DNA of 64,000 bases from Datnioides undecimradiatus (GCA_008933995.1 WARS01000028.1:460001-524000); one strand, 5' to 3'; counted from the first letter of the stretch, positions 24,923 through 37,420 are shown. Program-made: numbers and translations. The notes: generated from the sequence alone by a model not told the origin.

Positions 24923-26375
24923 AGCTCGGTGTGTGTGCTGCAGAGATGGTGCAAAGCTTCATGTTTAGACTCTGCGTCTTTGTTCCTCCCTGATGGTGCC
25001 TCCTCTACCTGCATATGAGGGAGGAAGTCTCCGCTGTTTCCACTTTAAAGCCAGGAAGTGTTTGATTCCCTCAGTTTCCTCGACGACCAAAAGCCCATTT
25101 CATCTTTTCTTTTTTTTTCCTTTTCCTCCCAAACCGCAGAGTGACACGACACTATTATTCCGTCAGTCTGCGCCCCCTTTGCTTTCTTTGCTCTTTGATT
25201 CACCACGCAGCCGTTTCATTCGGCCTCATTGTCACACACACACGCACACACTTGTTGCACGTAGACATCGGAGTCACCTGCCGCAGCGCCTGATGCGTGC
25301 AGCGTGACGCTCGGCAGGGGCGCAGCGTGCACCGAGGGTCACGCAGGTGAAACGTGAAAGGTTAGGTTGATGCGAGGAGCTGCCGGGAATCAGATACAAT
25401 CGAACGAGAATGAGAATTTGTGACCGATCAAAGCAAAAAATAACATAATTTTAAAAGTAAAATGGTTTGTGTGATCATGCAAACTGGCTAAACAGTCATC
25501 TTTACTAAGCATTAGCTAACTTTACTGTATTCATGCACATTTAATAAAGAAATAAGGTGGAGGAGCAGGCACGTTGTCATAAAACAAGAGCAGTGAGACG
25601 CATTTGTACAACTAAGTGTTGCATATAGTTAAAAAAACATTAATTTAACTGTTTAACTGGCTTCTTCTGTCAGTATTATATTATCAGACTTTGTGATATT
25701 TGTCACAAATGCGTGGATGATATTGTAACTTCTGTCTGTTTAGCTCCAGCCTTCAGACACCCACCATGGCTGCACCTGAAGGAGGAGCAGCCGACACAGG
25801 GGGACCACAGAGCGGAGGTTCCTGTCCCGGTGGAGGTAAGAAGGACTAGTCCCGCCCTCCTTTTGACCTACAGCTTCATGAGGTCACAAGGTCACCTCCT
25901 TAACAGGCCAACATCCCCCCCCTCCAACAGCCCCGCCTCTCTGCACAGAACGGGTGTTGATTTGCCCGCGTGCGTCGAAGAGCTGTCAGACTGCGCCGAG
26001 CTGCCTTTACGTAAGCCGATACGTGCGTGCGTGACGTTTGGGGTGGCGAGGGAGGACGCCGTCTCTCAGATAAGACATAAAAAAAATGAGTCGGCCATGT
26101 GAGACCGGCCCGTTACAGCAGAGGGTCATGTGGGGTCAGCGCCACGGCAACAGCAGCAGTCTGCCACAAGCTCCTGTGAAACGCTCATATTATCACATGG
26201 TTACCTGTGCAGCCCACTGATTGGTCTGCTGTGGCCTCAGTCTGTCCTGTTCATTCATCATTTCTGGATATTTCACTCTGGAGACGCATTTTTGACGTTG
26301 TGAAACAAAAAAGTTTCAGATCAGTTATTAATTTATGTCCAAAAATGTGTTCGGAAACACAAAATATTTAAAGAT

Positions 26376-26759
26376 CTGTGTACGCATTTACAGATTTCTC
26401 TACACATTTACGGATCTACGTACACTTTTACAGATTTCTCTACACATTTACAGATCTACGTATGCTTTTACAGATTTCTTTATATATTCAAGGATCCATG
26501 TACACATTCACAGATGTAGCTCTGCATTTACAGGTTTCTCTACAAGTTCACAGATCGATGTACGCATTTGCAAATTTTCTCTACACATTCACAGATCTAT
26601 ATACACTTTTACAGATTTCCTTTCATATTTACGGTTCTATGTAGGCATTTACATATTTGTGCATCTATGTACGTACGGATTTATAGATTTCTCTACGCAT
26701 TTGCAAATCTAGGTCCGCGTTTACAGATTTCTTTGACAAATCTCAATACGTTTTCAAAT

Positions 26760-26825
<66 letters not shown>

Positions 26826-26905
26826 TCTGAATGCACATTTGCAGGTTCCTGCACACATTCCCGAGTCTCAGTCTGTATTTACAGATCCTTTTATGTTTCA
26901 CATTT
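26376..26905 (+). repeat. 20-bp-period minisatellite, split by a CA microsatellite
   Basis: About 19 diverged units before, and about four after, the (CA)n at 26766-26822. Units alternate between two forms, such as CTCTACACATTTACAGATCT and ACGTACACTTTTACAGATTT, giving a 40-bp higher-order period. Twenty base pairs is not a multiple of three, so each frame repeats every 60 bp. Because the units contain few stops, spurious Phe/Tyr/Ile/Thr-rich frames of 88-125 residues arise here and are not genes. Confidence 0.88.
26766..26822 (+). repeat. (CA)28 microsatellite
   Basis: Uninterrupted, nested in the 20-bp minisatellite. Confidence 0.97.
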
Positions 26906-27179
26906 GTAAACAGTTTCGCTACAGCAATAGCCCCGTTAAACCCACACATCCATACATGGAAACGCAGCATTGCAAAGCTTAAAAGCTAGTAACCACCTTT
27001 ACCTTCACCCAGCTTTTGCTGTGTTTAGGTGTTTTTTTGTAAAGTGGTGCAATTTAACCCTCCTCTCATAACAGTACCTCTACTCTTATTGCTGCTAATG
27101 TGCCACTAAGCACTGCCACTAGCTAGAAATCGCTGCACACCCCTAGCTGAAATAGAAACAGGCCACACATGATCTTCAC

Positions 27180-27790
27180 TTTAATACTACATTGCAATGC
27201 TGAGTGTAATCTTTGCAGTTTTCTCCAAATTCCTGATTTTCTGGGAGCTGAGCTCACGTTTCTCAGGCTGCTTCACATCCCGATCGGCTCCTAACGGACC
27301 TTCCACGTCTGCGTCACTCCAAGTACCTGCTCTCCAAGCAGTCTGTCATTCATGCAGCACGTGGTGTGTATGTTGTTTACCTCTGGAGGCAGCTGGATTT
27401 GCAAAATCACACGTGAATCCGTCTTTCCAGGTTTTCAAATTACACGGTTGTGCTGCAACCACAGCGGTCTGGACCAATCAGCTGCCTATAAACAAGAAGT
27501 GACGGCGTGTTTGACAACAACAATAGCGGCCCTTGACGAGGTTAGCGGAGATGCTACTGTTGCATTGCATGTATCAGAACCAGAGAGCATTTCCTCATTA
27601 AAGAAGAGCAAAGAGCAGCTTTAATTGATGGTAAAGCTGTTTTCCTCCTTCGTCATGTGGTTTGTTTATCTGATTGGTTGAGCCTGTGAACAGCCACCTC
27701 TTTTAAAACAGCTGCGTGGACGACTCATCAGATGCAACAAACCGATGAACGTCAGATAAACACGATGCTGCTGCGTGTCAGTGGAGGCTG
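27180..27790 (+). repeat. possible dispersed element with a helicase-like protein fragment
   Basis: At 27595-27675 one frame reads LKEEQRAALIDGKAVFLLLR, resembling the start of a RecQ-type helicase core (LK.EQ..A...GKDVF.LLPTGFGKS), which recurs in fish genomes as degraded copies. It is followed by HVVCLSDWLSL and a stop instead of the Walker A loop. The preceding EVSGDATVALHVSEPESISS is in another frame. Old non-coding remnant; assignment tentative. Confidence 0.3.
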
Positions 27791-27849
27791 CAGGATGGCT
27801 TTCTGTCTGGACCGGGCAGCTCCTTTCACTCCCAAATTAGATTGTATTT

Positions 27850-28480
27850 GTCATTTGGTAATCTTCTGCTTATTATGAACTTGCATGAGGCTGTATTTCC
27901 TGTTCCAATCCCCACGCTCCCTAAAAAAAAAAATCAAATATTATTATTAAGACAGTCAGAGTTGTGAACTTGCTGTGTGCAGATGACACTATTATTGCAC
28001 TGATATTTCTCAGCCTAATGAAATCTGCTCTGCCTCGCACCGATGGAGCACTGTTAACTTTGATCTCACAATTAAGTCTCCATGAACAGCTAATAAAGCA
28101 TAATCTGCTCTGTATCTGCTTGTCTGCGCCAGAAGCACAGAAAGCCTTTTAGCATATCTCCGCCGCGGCTTCTGACTGACACTTTGTTGCTCTCGGCAGA
28201 AACACTGACTTATTTTTTCTTTATCACGCCCCAGATAATACAATCAAGTATTAAGGAGTTAAAAATCAAACTGGATCTGCATCGGCTGAGTGGCAGATGA
28301 GTGGCAGATGCCCGTGGGGCTTCGAGTTATTCAGCTTTTTTTATTTTTTTTTTCCCATCCGTCTCCGTCTACTTTTCAGCAGATAGGTTGACATCCATGA
28401 ATACAAAACAGCGCGGCGGCTTTTTGTTGCAGTTTCCTCACCAGAGGTTGTTTCCTCATTGTTGCCGGGGCTATTTGGAC
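27850..28480. other. gene-free stretch
   Basis: Mixed unique sequence; the 27960-28250 part (TTTCTCAGCCTAATGAAATC, CACAATTAAGTCTCCATG, AGCTAATAAAGCATAATC) has the look of a conserved non-coding element. No exon. Confidence 0.35.
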
Positions 28481-28484
28481 ACGT

Positions 28485-28660
28485 ATACAGCGGTGGAGGG
28501 AAGCATTCACATCATTTTAAAGTAAATATACTGATACCGCAGTGTGAAATACTCTGTATTAAGTATGAGTTTAGAATTTAAACTGTTACTTTAGTAGAAG
28601 TTTATAAGTATAATCTTGAAAATTAATAGTAATAAATGCAGGAAAATGTCCTTTTTGGCT
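28485..28660. repeat. dispersed repeat remnant (GGTGGAAGAAGTATTCA type)
   Basis: AGCGGTGGAGGGAAGCATTCACAT (28489-28512) ... GATACCGCAGTGTGAAATACTCTGT ... AATGCAGG matches, from memory, a very common percomorph repeat (GTGGTGGAAGAAGTATTCAGAT...AATACTCTGTTA...AATGCAGG). Diverged copy. Confidence 0.55.
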
Positions 28661-28969
28661 GTTTTATTAATATGTATTATATTAAAATAGTGTTATTAAT
28701 CAATGATTAATGTAAAAGCAGATTGTGATTTTCTAATTTTGAACTGTTTTCACACTGAACTGCAGCCACAGGCGGATATCTCCACTAATCAATGGATTAA
28801 TCTGCAAAAATTAATTGACAGACTCGTCACAACACCTTTGTTTTGTCCAACTAACAGACCAAAATCAAATTGAAATGCAGCCAATAGTCACAATTAAGAA
28901 GCTGGAGCCATGATGTCTCCGGCAATGTTGTGAGAGAATTAACAAAAATCAAACGAATAATACATTTTT

Positions 28970-29450
28970 GTGCTTTTATTTCTTCTGCTCTCTGGATTAT
29001 TTCTCTGCACGTGCTTCAGTCAAACTGCTCTAAATCGTTCACAGTTGGTTCGAAATGCAGCTGCCCGGCTCTGTTCTTTCGTCCCTGCATTGGTTTCCAG
29101 TAAAATCAGAAATAGCCACAACAACCACCTTTGCCTTTACCTCATATTCTTGATTTCCTCGTTCCGCTCCTCGACCTCTCAGATCCTTCAATCTCGGCCT
29201 TTTATCACCTGCTCCAACTGCAAAACAACCGTCGGGACTCATCTGCTCCAATCAATGATCTCTGATGCTTCTTTCGACTGTTTCAGGCAAACATCTTCAT
29301 AAAAAACCGAATCTTTACAGGTTTTTATCGAGTTCCAGCCTCGTTTTATGTTTCAGTTCATCTCAGTCCTTAATCTTGAGCCTATTTTTGCTTTATTCGT
29401 TTATTCTTTTACATTTGCAGTGCCGCGCCGCATGATAAAACTGGCTTGGT
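28970..29450 (+). mobile_element. LINE 3'-end fragment (L2-like), degraded
   Basis: The frame at 28970-29302 includes SQLVRNAAARL, and a shifted frame gives ALHWFPVKSEI; QLVQNAAARL...LHWLPV is the hallmark of the reverse transcriptase C-terminal region of L2/CR1-like fish LINEs. Near 29268 SFDCFRQT resembles the SFxxFRxxLKTHLF terminus. A deletion lies between the first two blocks. The sequence afterwards (TTTTTGCTTTATTCGTTTATTC) fits the A/T-rich 3' tail. It is 5'-truncated and inactive. Confidence 0.6.
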
Positions 29451-30894
29451 CGTCAAGTTCGTTTCCCTGCCGATCAATCAATCAACTAATCCTGTCAGCT
29501 GCAGTAATTTATGACAAAACATCATATTTCATAGGGTATTAACTAGGAAAATGTGACGTTACTAAAGCCATCAGTGGAGCTGAAAGAGTCAAGTAAAGTA
29601 CAAATACCTCACTTTAGGACTTTAGTGGATTTTAATCTCGTGGTCGTGATGTCAGCGTCCTCTTGATAGCCCTCATAACCTCTTTTATATATATACATAT
29701 GTGCATTTGGCTGCAGTATCCCCAAACTGATCGGACTTAATGACGGGCCGGAGCGCTCTCAGATTCCTGCTCCATGATAAGACCAATCAAAGGAAAATTG
29801 CTGCCTTTTATTTTTTGGGATCTGTTCCCTTTTTACTTTAAAAAAGAAAAAGCAGACGGTAGCAGTTTGGCGCCGCGTTGATAAGGAATGATTTCCACAT
29901 GAGTTCTGCGCTGACTTTATTGCACTGTTTTCATCTTAAACTCGGGGAGTTGATGTTGCGAGGACGCGGGCCAAATCTGTTAAGCCTGTGCGTGCGTGTA
30001 TGTGCGCTGATGTATATGTTTTATAGAGATACAGCAACGGTTTGCGTGAGGTTCACGCTCCCACCTAAAGGGGCCAATCAGGAGGCGGCCATCAAGAGGA
30101 CGACCACGCCGTCGGGGTCGAAAGGTAACGCTTCAATCAGGTCCTCATTGTGCACTTCTGTCGCAAAGACAACAACGCTTTCTTCGCCGTCACACCTCGC
30201 ACTTTTCATCCTACACCTGTTGTTTTGGTTGGAGGGGGTGTGGAAACGCTTTGGGGTCGGCGGGTTGGAGGTGGGGGCGATCCAACAGTAACATGATGTG
30301 TTTGCAGTGGGTATGGTTTCAAAGGAAGGAGAAGCAGATAAGATAATGGCGTCTAACGAGCGTCTGTCCGTCCGGACTTTCTCCTCGTGATTTTATTCCG
30401 AGGGAAACGTTTGTGAATTTCATCTGGCGTTTTAATAAGTGGAGTTATTTATCAGGTTATCTGCAATCACGGCGGCTCCTGTCAGCTGTTTGTAATGTCT
30501 TAATGTGTTTCACTTGGCCTCCGCAAAGATCCCGTTAGTCGCTCTGTTTAGCCAGCATCGTTGATCATGATTAATCATCTTAAGGGGGGTTCGCAGGACA
30601 AAACTGGACCACGGCAATTTTCAAAATGGCTGCTTTAAAAGTCGTTTAATCCCCATTAGGGAAGGGAAAACTGCAGCATTGCAAAAGGAAATTTACTTGT
30701 AATTTGCAAACAGAAGTCATTCAGAAGTTTGGATTCACACAGAGTATAAACAGAATAAGGAGAACAGGTTCTCCCGGATGCAGCGTGATGTTTATGCAGC
30801 TGGTTTCAGAGGCATGTAGAGGGACGTGGGCGATGAAGCAGGGGACGCTGCAGCTTTGTGATCGAGCCGCTACTACAGCGAGAAAACAGAAAAA

Positions 30895-30985
30895 GCAAGA
30901 TGGCGACGGCCGAAATGCCAAACTTTCAGCTTCAGGACGATACTTTACACGAACCAGTAGGTGAGGTCATGGTGCCTGATCCCGC
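30895..30985 (+). repeat. dispersed repeat remnant (ATGGCGACGGCC type)
   Basis: ATGGCGACGGCCGAAATGCC followed 25 bases later by CACGAACCAGTAGGTGAGGTCATGGTG recalls a repeat common in percomorph genomes (AAATGGCGACGGCC ... CACAAACCAATGGGTGACGTCACGGTG). Confidence 0.45.
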
Positions 30986-31486
30986 TTCTGTTACTCCTTG
31001 TAGGGCCAAACGGGGACTTAGAGTTCCTAACTGGATGCAGCATGATTTGAGGTGAAAGAGAAGAGACGCCCCGACCTGGATGCTAGCGATTGACTGTTTT
31101 CACTAATAAAAGCCATAAACGTTCGATTAAAGGTTGAAACTTTGGGGTTTGAATGACCCATTTTCCTTAAAACAATCCCCAACTCACAGTTTAACTCTCG
31201 AAACAATATCCCGACCTTTCATCAGATGCGTCGACTGCGTCAGAGCGTATTTATCCCCGAAAGCTACTCGTCTATCTCCTCAGCCCGCGGATCCCCTCTC
31301 TCTCTCTTTCACTTCCTCTCTCCTCTATCAATCCCTTTTCAAACATCAGCTTTTCAGAGGCGGTTAGGGGGCGCGATGTGAAAGCGGGGCAGCGTGAATG
31401 TTCTGAAAGCTTTTCCTTTAAAGACAGGCCCACAGCATCATCTGCAATTACACCGCTCGTTCAAATGTGTTTGCATATTCAATATT

Positions 31487-31509
31487 AAAAAAAAAAAAAA
31501 AAAAAAAAA
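31487..31509 (+). repeat. poly-A tract (23)
   Basis: Uninterrupted A-run; could be a retroposon tail but no element is recognised upstream. Confidence 0.9.
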
Positions 31510-33839
31510 GAAAACCTGCTGGATGTGGCTTAATTTAAGCAGCCTCATAGGCGACATGCAAACTCCTCAACAATGTGCTGGAGAGAGATACCTTATTAGC
31601 CTTATTATCATTATTCCTCCTGATCGGTCCCCTCCACCAGATTGTTGTCCTTCACCTAACTTCCCCCTTTATCGTGTAGACACAGACCAAACAAACTCTG
31701 CAGACGCCCGTGGCTCTCTGCTGAGACACAAAGTTGGTCGGTTTGTGGAAATAAAAAATGAGGGGGGACCACTGATGCCAGGACTGACTGAGGAGTGGGC
31801 TATGTTCTGACAGGTGCAGCGTGATGTCGACCGAAAGGCAAAGACGTTTTTGAATTAATGAGGCCAGGTGACGGAGGAGAGGAGCCAGCGCTGTCGCCTG
31901 CAGTTTCCCGGAGACCCGGCGCGCTTCTTATTGAAATTACTGCCCTTGATCTCGCTGATCACTAGGCTATAGGCTACTTAATTAAAACTAACAAGCAGTG
32001 CATTAACGCCCTGGCGGCGCGCTGACACCGTCAACCTGGGCTGTGTGTAAGCAGCACCCCGGGGAGACGGGTGGCGCAGGAGTCCAGATGCAGGTGAAGC
32101 AGACGGTTGATTTAAAATGCCAGAGAGAAAGATGGCAGGTGTGTGCATCCTGATTGAAAGCGAAAGGCGTTTTTCCTCTGTCAGAGGAAGCAGAGCGTGC
32201 ATCTCTGCATGTGTTCGCCCGCAGAATAAAGGCGACACGCCCGCCCCGGGAAGGCCGGCCTTGAGCTTTATAGACGGCCGCTTTGATCAGAAAAGGCCGG
32301 TTCATCTTCACCTTCCCGTGGACGTCGTCGCCGGATGCTTGTGATGCCGCGCGCCGCCTCCTCTGAAGAGACACGGAGGAAACGAGGTGCAAGGATAAAC
32401 GCAACAGCCAAGGTGTGTCCGCTTTACCACGCTTTAACCCTTTAACATCCAGCCGCCGCCACCTCTTTGTTTCCCGTTTCAGGTTGTTTACTCTGCACTC
32501 TCTGACAGGAGCACGTGTGTGCACTCCATTAGCATTAAAGTGATTTAACGTGCTCATTCAAACACTGGGAAAGCTCGAGATGTGGCTTTTTGAATGTTAC
32601 ACCAAATTTAAAGGGAGTGACGCACCAGTTGCTCTTATTTTGGCCAGCGTGGAATGAAAACAGCCCTTTTCTGTGTTGGTCTGCACCAAAAAGACGATGC
32701 AAGTGTCCTCAGAAGGCTGATTTATTATAGAAATAACCTTATCTAAGGATTATATTTCATACAAATAGAATTAAAGTGACACAAATATATCACCACAAGC
32801 ATTTTTCTGCATTTAACTGATATCCATATGTCCTCAATAGGCCAATATTGACCCTTTATATCAGCCCTATATGTGTCAATAGAGCTGTAATCATCTAATA
32901 CGCATTTTCCAATTGTTTAACCTGACATAACTGGAAACTTTGGAAATTTTCCAGTAGACGCCGGCTGATCCGGACTTGTTTTTGGACCGGGGAGGCCCAG
33001 GTGGAGCGCTGACTGATGCACGGGCTGCACAAGGTATGTCCACACACACACACACACACAGAATTCCCTTTAGTCACAACACCACACAAATACAACATAC
33101 AGGTCCATGCCATAAAATATGCACATTCATAAATAATCATTGTTTGAACGTAAGCGCCACCTTTTAATGGACAAATAGCCAATCGTACTTCAGGATACCG
33201 GGGTGGCCAATCAGATTTCAAGGATGGTCAGCGCCCCTGCTGCTGGAGTTTAATACTTCTGTGGGATTAGATGACGTTTGGCTGCACAATATGAGTGTGT
33301 ATAGTGATTAATCTGCCTGCAGGTGAGTCGTGTCGCCTAATAAAACCTTTTTTTAAGTTTTCAGAATATAATAACATAAAAATACTGAATCTGACGTCCT
33401 GCAACGCGGCTGCGACAGCCTGATATTAAGACTGTTGGATGCCGACGCTTCACACCTCCACTTTTACAAAGAGGCTGAATGAAACCAGAACACGCACCAC
33501 ATCACACGTCTTTCTGTGTTTGATCATGTGACTGTGATGTCAGCTGGATGTCATCAGTTCTGTGCAGCTGCGTTTTTCAAAGTAAGGCAACTAGTAATCT
33601 GTTTCTCTTTGCGTAACTCGCTTTCTGCCTCAGAACTAAACCAACACAACCACCCACTCCCTCATCTCACTGGTTAGCAGCCCGATTAACGTCGTTTCAG
33701 GTTTGCTTATCCAGCTCTTGGTGTTGGTAAAACTATTCTGACAGAGGTGGACTTCTGTGCAATGATTGGTTCAGAGATTTACTGATTTACAGTCAGTTTT
33801 GGAGGAGATGTAACAGAGAAGTAAAGCATGTTACTGTGA

Positions 33840-34440
33840 TTAGTCAAGTCGTGTATCTACGTGCAGCTCTGAGGTGCTTTATATGCTTTATATTTCCATT
33901 TATTTTCTGCTACTTTAAACTTGTATTTCACTGCGTTTGTCAGGATAGTTACTATTTTCTAAGCTCATTAACACATTGCATGGAAGCACATGATAAATTA
34001 TGGAATATAATGCTTGATAATACAAATATATTGCATCACACGCAAGCATGCAACAATTAAATCAGCGGTGCACGACAAGGACACAGTGCGTTTTTAACTT
34101 TATACACAAACTACCTATAGTTATTTATAATAATAATTTAATTTTTGCAGTTTTTACAAAATAATTGCTTTTACTTTTGGTCCTTTAAATACTGATAATA
34201 CTTGTAATTAATCAAGTAATTTTACTCATTAACTGGTTTTTAAAATGCAGTACTTTTTCTGGTAATTAATTATTTCTTTTTACATGGTAACATTAATACT
34301 TTTACTCTAGAAAAGTGTCCGAGTGCTTCATCCACAGAGCACAGAGCCAGGCTCCGGCCTCCACATTGAGTAATCCGTGAATACAGATTACTTTTGAGCA
34401 AAGTAACGGGTAATCCGGCTCCTCCTGAGTAATGGGCCCT
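33840..34440. repeat. dispersed repeat region (TACTTTTACTT / GTAATCC type)
   Basis: TATTTCCATTTATTTTCTGCTACTTTAAACTTGTATTTCACTGCGTTTGTCAGG (33890-33943) matches from memory the percomorph TATTTCCATTTTATGCTACTTTATACTTCTACTCCACTACATTT repeat. A GAGTAATCCGTGAATACAGATTACTTTTGAGCAAAGTAACGGGTAATCC block follows at 34367-34415, typical of another dispersed family. Confidence 0.55.
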
Positions 34441-35099
34441 TCCGCTGTGTTTGTGAATGACTTTGTGACGACCTCTGTTGCAAACGCCCCCCCACCACCA
34501 CCTCTCTCGCGTGCACGCACACACACATGCACACACACACACGCACGCGCGCGCTCACCCTCCCTCCATCCCCACCTCATTCGCAGAAAATGGAAATGGC
34601 TTAGCACTATCGCCGTTGCCCCGGCAACCATCTGAGTCCCCCATCTCGCGGTGGAGAAATGAGTTCTGAACAGGCTCGAGAGAGGCAGGGATTAAACATG
34701 ATCCCGCGGACGGGCTGTCAATCAAAAACCGCAACTCTCCAACCTCCTTCCGCTCACCCCCCCCCAAAAAAAATAAAAAACAAAAAAACCCCACTCTCAA
34801 ACCCAAAAGGTGCGTTTCAGCTGCTAGGAATAATAAATAATAAATAAATAAATAACAGAAATGCAACTGATAATGAACCCGGCCCGCCGCTGCTTTCTTC
34901 TAAGCTATTAAAGCAGGAAACTCTCCTCGTTTAAAAAAACCAAATCCGTGATCCTGCAGCGGATTTAGTGGTGGTCGTTATATTCCAATGCCAAGAGGCG
35001 ATGGATTAATTTAATTAGCCCGGTGAAGATTAATGACAATGCATAGGCCTTTTGTAGATAAGGCTATACACTGTTAGAAAGGGGGATGTGTTATTTGTT

Positions 35100-35300
35100 T
35101 GTTTATTTATTTATTTATTTTTCAGCACAGCTGCGTGGATAATTTTGGGAAACTTGGTGGGGTGGTTGAAGTTAACCCCCCCCCCCCCCCCCAGAAGATT
35201 GCATGGTGCAGATGTTGAAACCTTGCATTTATCTTTGCAGCCTGAGATCAATCTGAGTGATGAGCCTCAGTGTGTGTGTGTGTGTGTGTGTGTAATACCA
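35100..35300. repeat. simple repeats: (TTTA)n, C18 run, (TG)n
   Basis: TTTA units at 35100-35121, an 18-base C-run at 35175-35192, and TG repeats at 35271-35293. Confidence 0.9.
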
Positions 35301-35629
35301 TCAAACAGAAACAGATTTATTTAGATTTTAGATGTCCGTGCCTGTGAAATAGAAACACAAATAAATATTTTATTTGATTATTTATTGTTGGTTTTGATTG
35401 TTGGGCCGCTGAAGAACAGTGCAGATGCATTTTTATCGAAACTGCGTGTTGCAGCAGCTCAGCATGTGCAGGAAAAGGGGTGTGACGCAGGTTTTTTGAG
35501 GCAGTGCATGTGTCTGTGGTGCTGCAGGTGTTGTTACGTGTGCAGCACTGACCCAGCGTCTCATTAAACACATAGCATTATAATATTTTTCATTGTATGA
35601 TATGTTTTACTCTTCATTTTGCATCATTA

Positions 35630-35900
35630 GCATGTTTGGGCTAATGCTTCCCAACCTTTATCGGCTTTTGAAAACCTCAAAACAAAAGCTTTGTCTGCGT
35701 ATTAGACATTTATTGTTTTGTTTTGGTGCTCTTTGATTCTCTGCATGTGTAAAATTACCCAATAATTCACATGCAAAAACAATATTAGACCACATTGAAA
35801 TGCATGGATTATCATCATCAATTATGTGACCTCCCTGATTCATATTGTGACCCACTGAGGGATCCCAAACCCTAGGTTGGCCACCTCTTGTGCAGGTCAT
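35630..35900. repeat. dispersed repeat remnant (CCCAACCTTT ... TGTGACCC type)
   Basis: GCTTCCCAACCTTTATCGGC at the left and TTGTGACCCACTGAGGGATCC...GGTTGGCCACCTC at the right, with CAAAACAAAAGCTTTGTCTGC inside, fit a repeat that ends in TCCCAACCT and GGTTGGGAACC in many vertebrate genomes. Confidence 0.4.
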
Positions 35901-36379
35901 CGCTGTCAGTAATAGTTTATATTGTTATTTCCTGGACTCTGCAGTGCAGCTTCACCCAAACACCCCCAGAAAATACATTTATACTGCACCTGAGATATTA
36001 AAATATATTGATTACATCTTCTATCATCATCTTCTCTTGCAAGATCCATGGTTATGTTACTGTAACTTACAGTCACCAGGGACCAGTCAGTGTTTTAATC
36101 CTTTCATTTTAATCTAATAATCTGTTTTTCATTGCTTCCTACAGCAGCCTCTTTATTTTGATGCCTAATTATATTATTAATTTATCTCAGACTGGGCTGT
36201 GAGTTCACAAGTAGATCAGTTTTTGTGTAAATCATAATTATGAGATGATAAGAATCAAGAAACTATCACCCCCCCCAAAAAGAATATGAATTTCTTTGTT
36301 TTTTAATAAATGAATGAATCTTCTCCTGATGTCTGTTTCCAGCTTTAATGACAGAAATTTAGATATTTGCAAAATGAAA

Positions 36380-37420
36380 TTCCCTGGAAATCCCTGCCTG
36401 CTCTTGGAGAAGTAATCACATTACAGTAACGCATTACTGGTGCCAGGCTGGCAGGGAGCGCGCAGGGAGAGGGCGGGGAGAGTGGGACCCCCGTGCAATT
36501 TGATATTTTGCCTCTTTGACAGTCATTTAAAGGGGATCTGGAGAACCCGATAGCCGGGGACTTACACCCCTCCAAAGGCTTTCGGGACACTTTAGCCCGG
36601 CTCGGCTCGGCCCCGCAGCGCCAGTGAGTCGCCAGGCAGGGTGTAAACGTTAAATGTTAGCTATTTGTTCCGTGGATTGCGAGGGAAAACCAAGCCAGCC
36701 TTTCATTCATTCTTTTTTTTTTTTTTTTTTTGGAAACCCTCCTCCTCCCACTCTGCTCCCCTCCTCCACCTCCTCCTCCCTCCCTCCATCTCTCCTCCTC
36801 TCTTCCTTTCTTTCTTTCTCTTCCAGACTCCACAAACCCCACAAACAGCCATTGACTAAAGCGGCTTATAGGGAGTCTCCTAATAAACGCTGTAACGAAT
36901 TAAAAGCAAGGGAGAAGTTTCTGGAGAGTGCGGGGAGCAGGAGAGGGGAGAGGGAGATGTTTGGTAATTGCTGAGACTGTACAGACAAAGAGTCCTGACG
37001 CGGTGGAATAGGAGGTTATCTGCCACCGTGGCGGTTCCTTATCAGCGGATAAATATTTGTGTATCATGGCCAGCCGGGGAGGCCTCCGCGAAGCCCTCTG
37101 ACGCGTTGTTGTGATTGTTGCAACACAGGTGATCTGCATTGAGATAGCTACTGTATGCGCGTGTGTGTGTGTGTGTGTGTCGAAGCGGCTCCTGCAAAAG
37201 TCTCCACCCCCCCCCTTTCAATTATGAGGTCAACAGAGTGTGTGTTTAATAAACGAACCGCTCATTAAAGAGTGAGTACATTCCCCTGCAGATAACAGGC
37301 AGGTTGCATTGTGCGGAGGTCTCCCGGGAGGACTCCTGACTGGATGCTTGTCCCCAGCCTTGCATCTCATTAGAGCCCATCTCCTCTCCACATCTCTATC
37401 TGCTCGATATCAGGGCCGCA
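36380..37420. promoter_or_regulatory. candidate conserved region with a compact GATA triplet
   Basis: Three GATA cores lie in 38 bp: GGTTATCTGCC (37014-37024), CCTTATCAGC (37037-37046) and GGATAAATA (37048-37056), with the palindrome GCCACCGTGGC between the first two. Other sites: TTTGACAGTCATTTAAAGG (36516-36534), GCAGATAACAGG (37290-37301). A purine/pyrimidine tract (36712-36825) interrupts. Regulatory role inferred. Confidence 0.38.

Larger units (their letters stand above)
24420..26370. other. gene-free stretch with microsatellites
   Basis: (TG)33 and (CA)n tracts, C/T-rich at 24780-24845 and 25085-25200, AT-rich at 25420-25700. The 129-residue frame at 25713-26102 shows no domain and unremarkable composition; I leave it out as a gene. 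Confidence 0.5.
29450..33830. other. gene-free stretch
   Basis: No exon recognised. AT-rich around 32730-32930 and unique elsewhere. A-run of 23 (31487-31509), (CA)n at 33040-33061. AAGATGGCGACGGCCGAAATGCCAAAC (30897-30923) with CACGAACCAGTAGGTGAGGT (30948-30967) matches from memory a dispersed fish repeat. The 184-residue antisense frame at 32003-32557 has no recognisable domain. Confidence 0.5.

Noticed and set aside
25713..26102. 129-residue open frame, possible exon
   Set aside because: No domain or family resemblance, no convincing splice sites at its limits; length within chance for GC-moderate DNA.
26335..26909. Phe/Tyr/Ile-rich frames that look like a repeat protein
   Set aside because: Direct products of the 20-bp minisatellite and CA tract.
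32003..32557. 184-residue antisense open frame
   Set aside because: No recognisable domain, Arg/Ser-rich composition typical of GC-rich chance frames, no splice context, no family resemblance.
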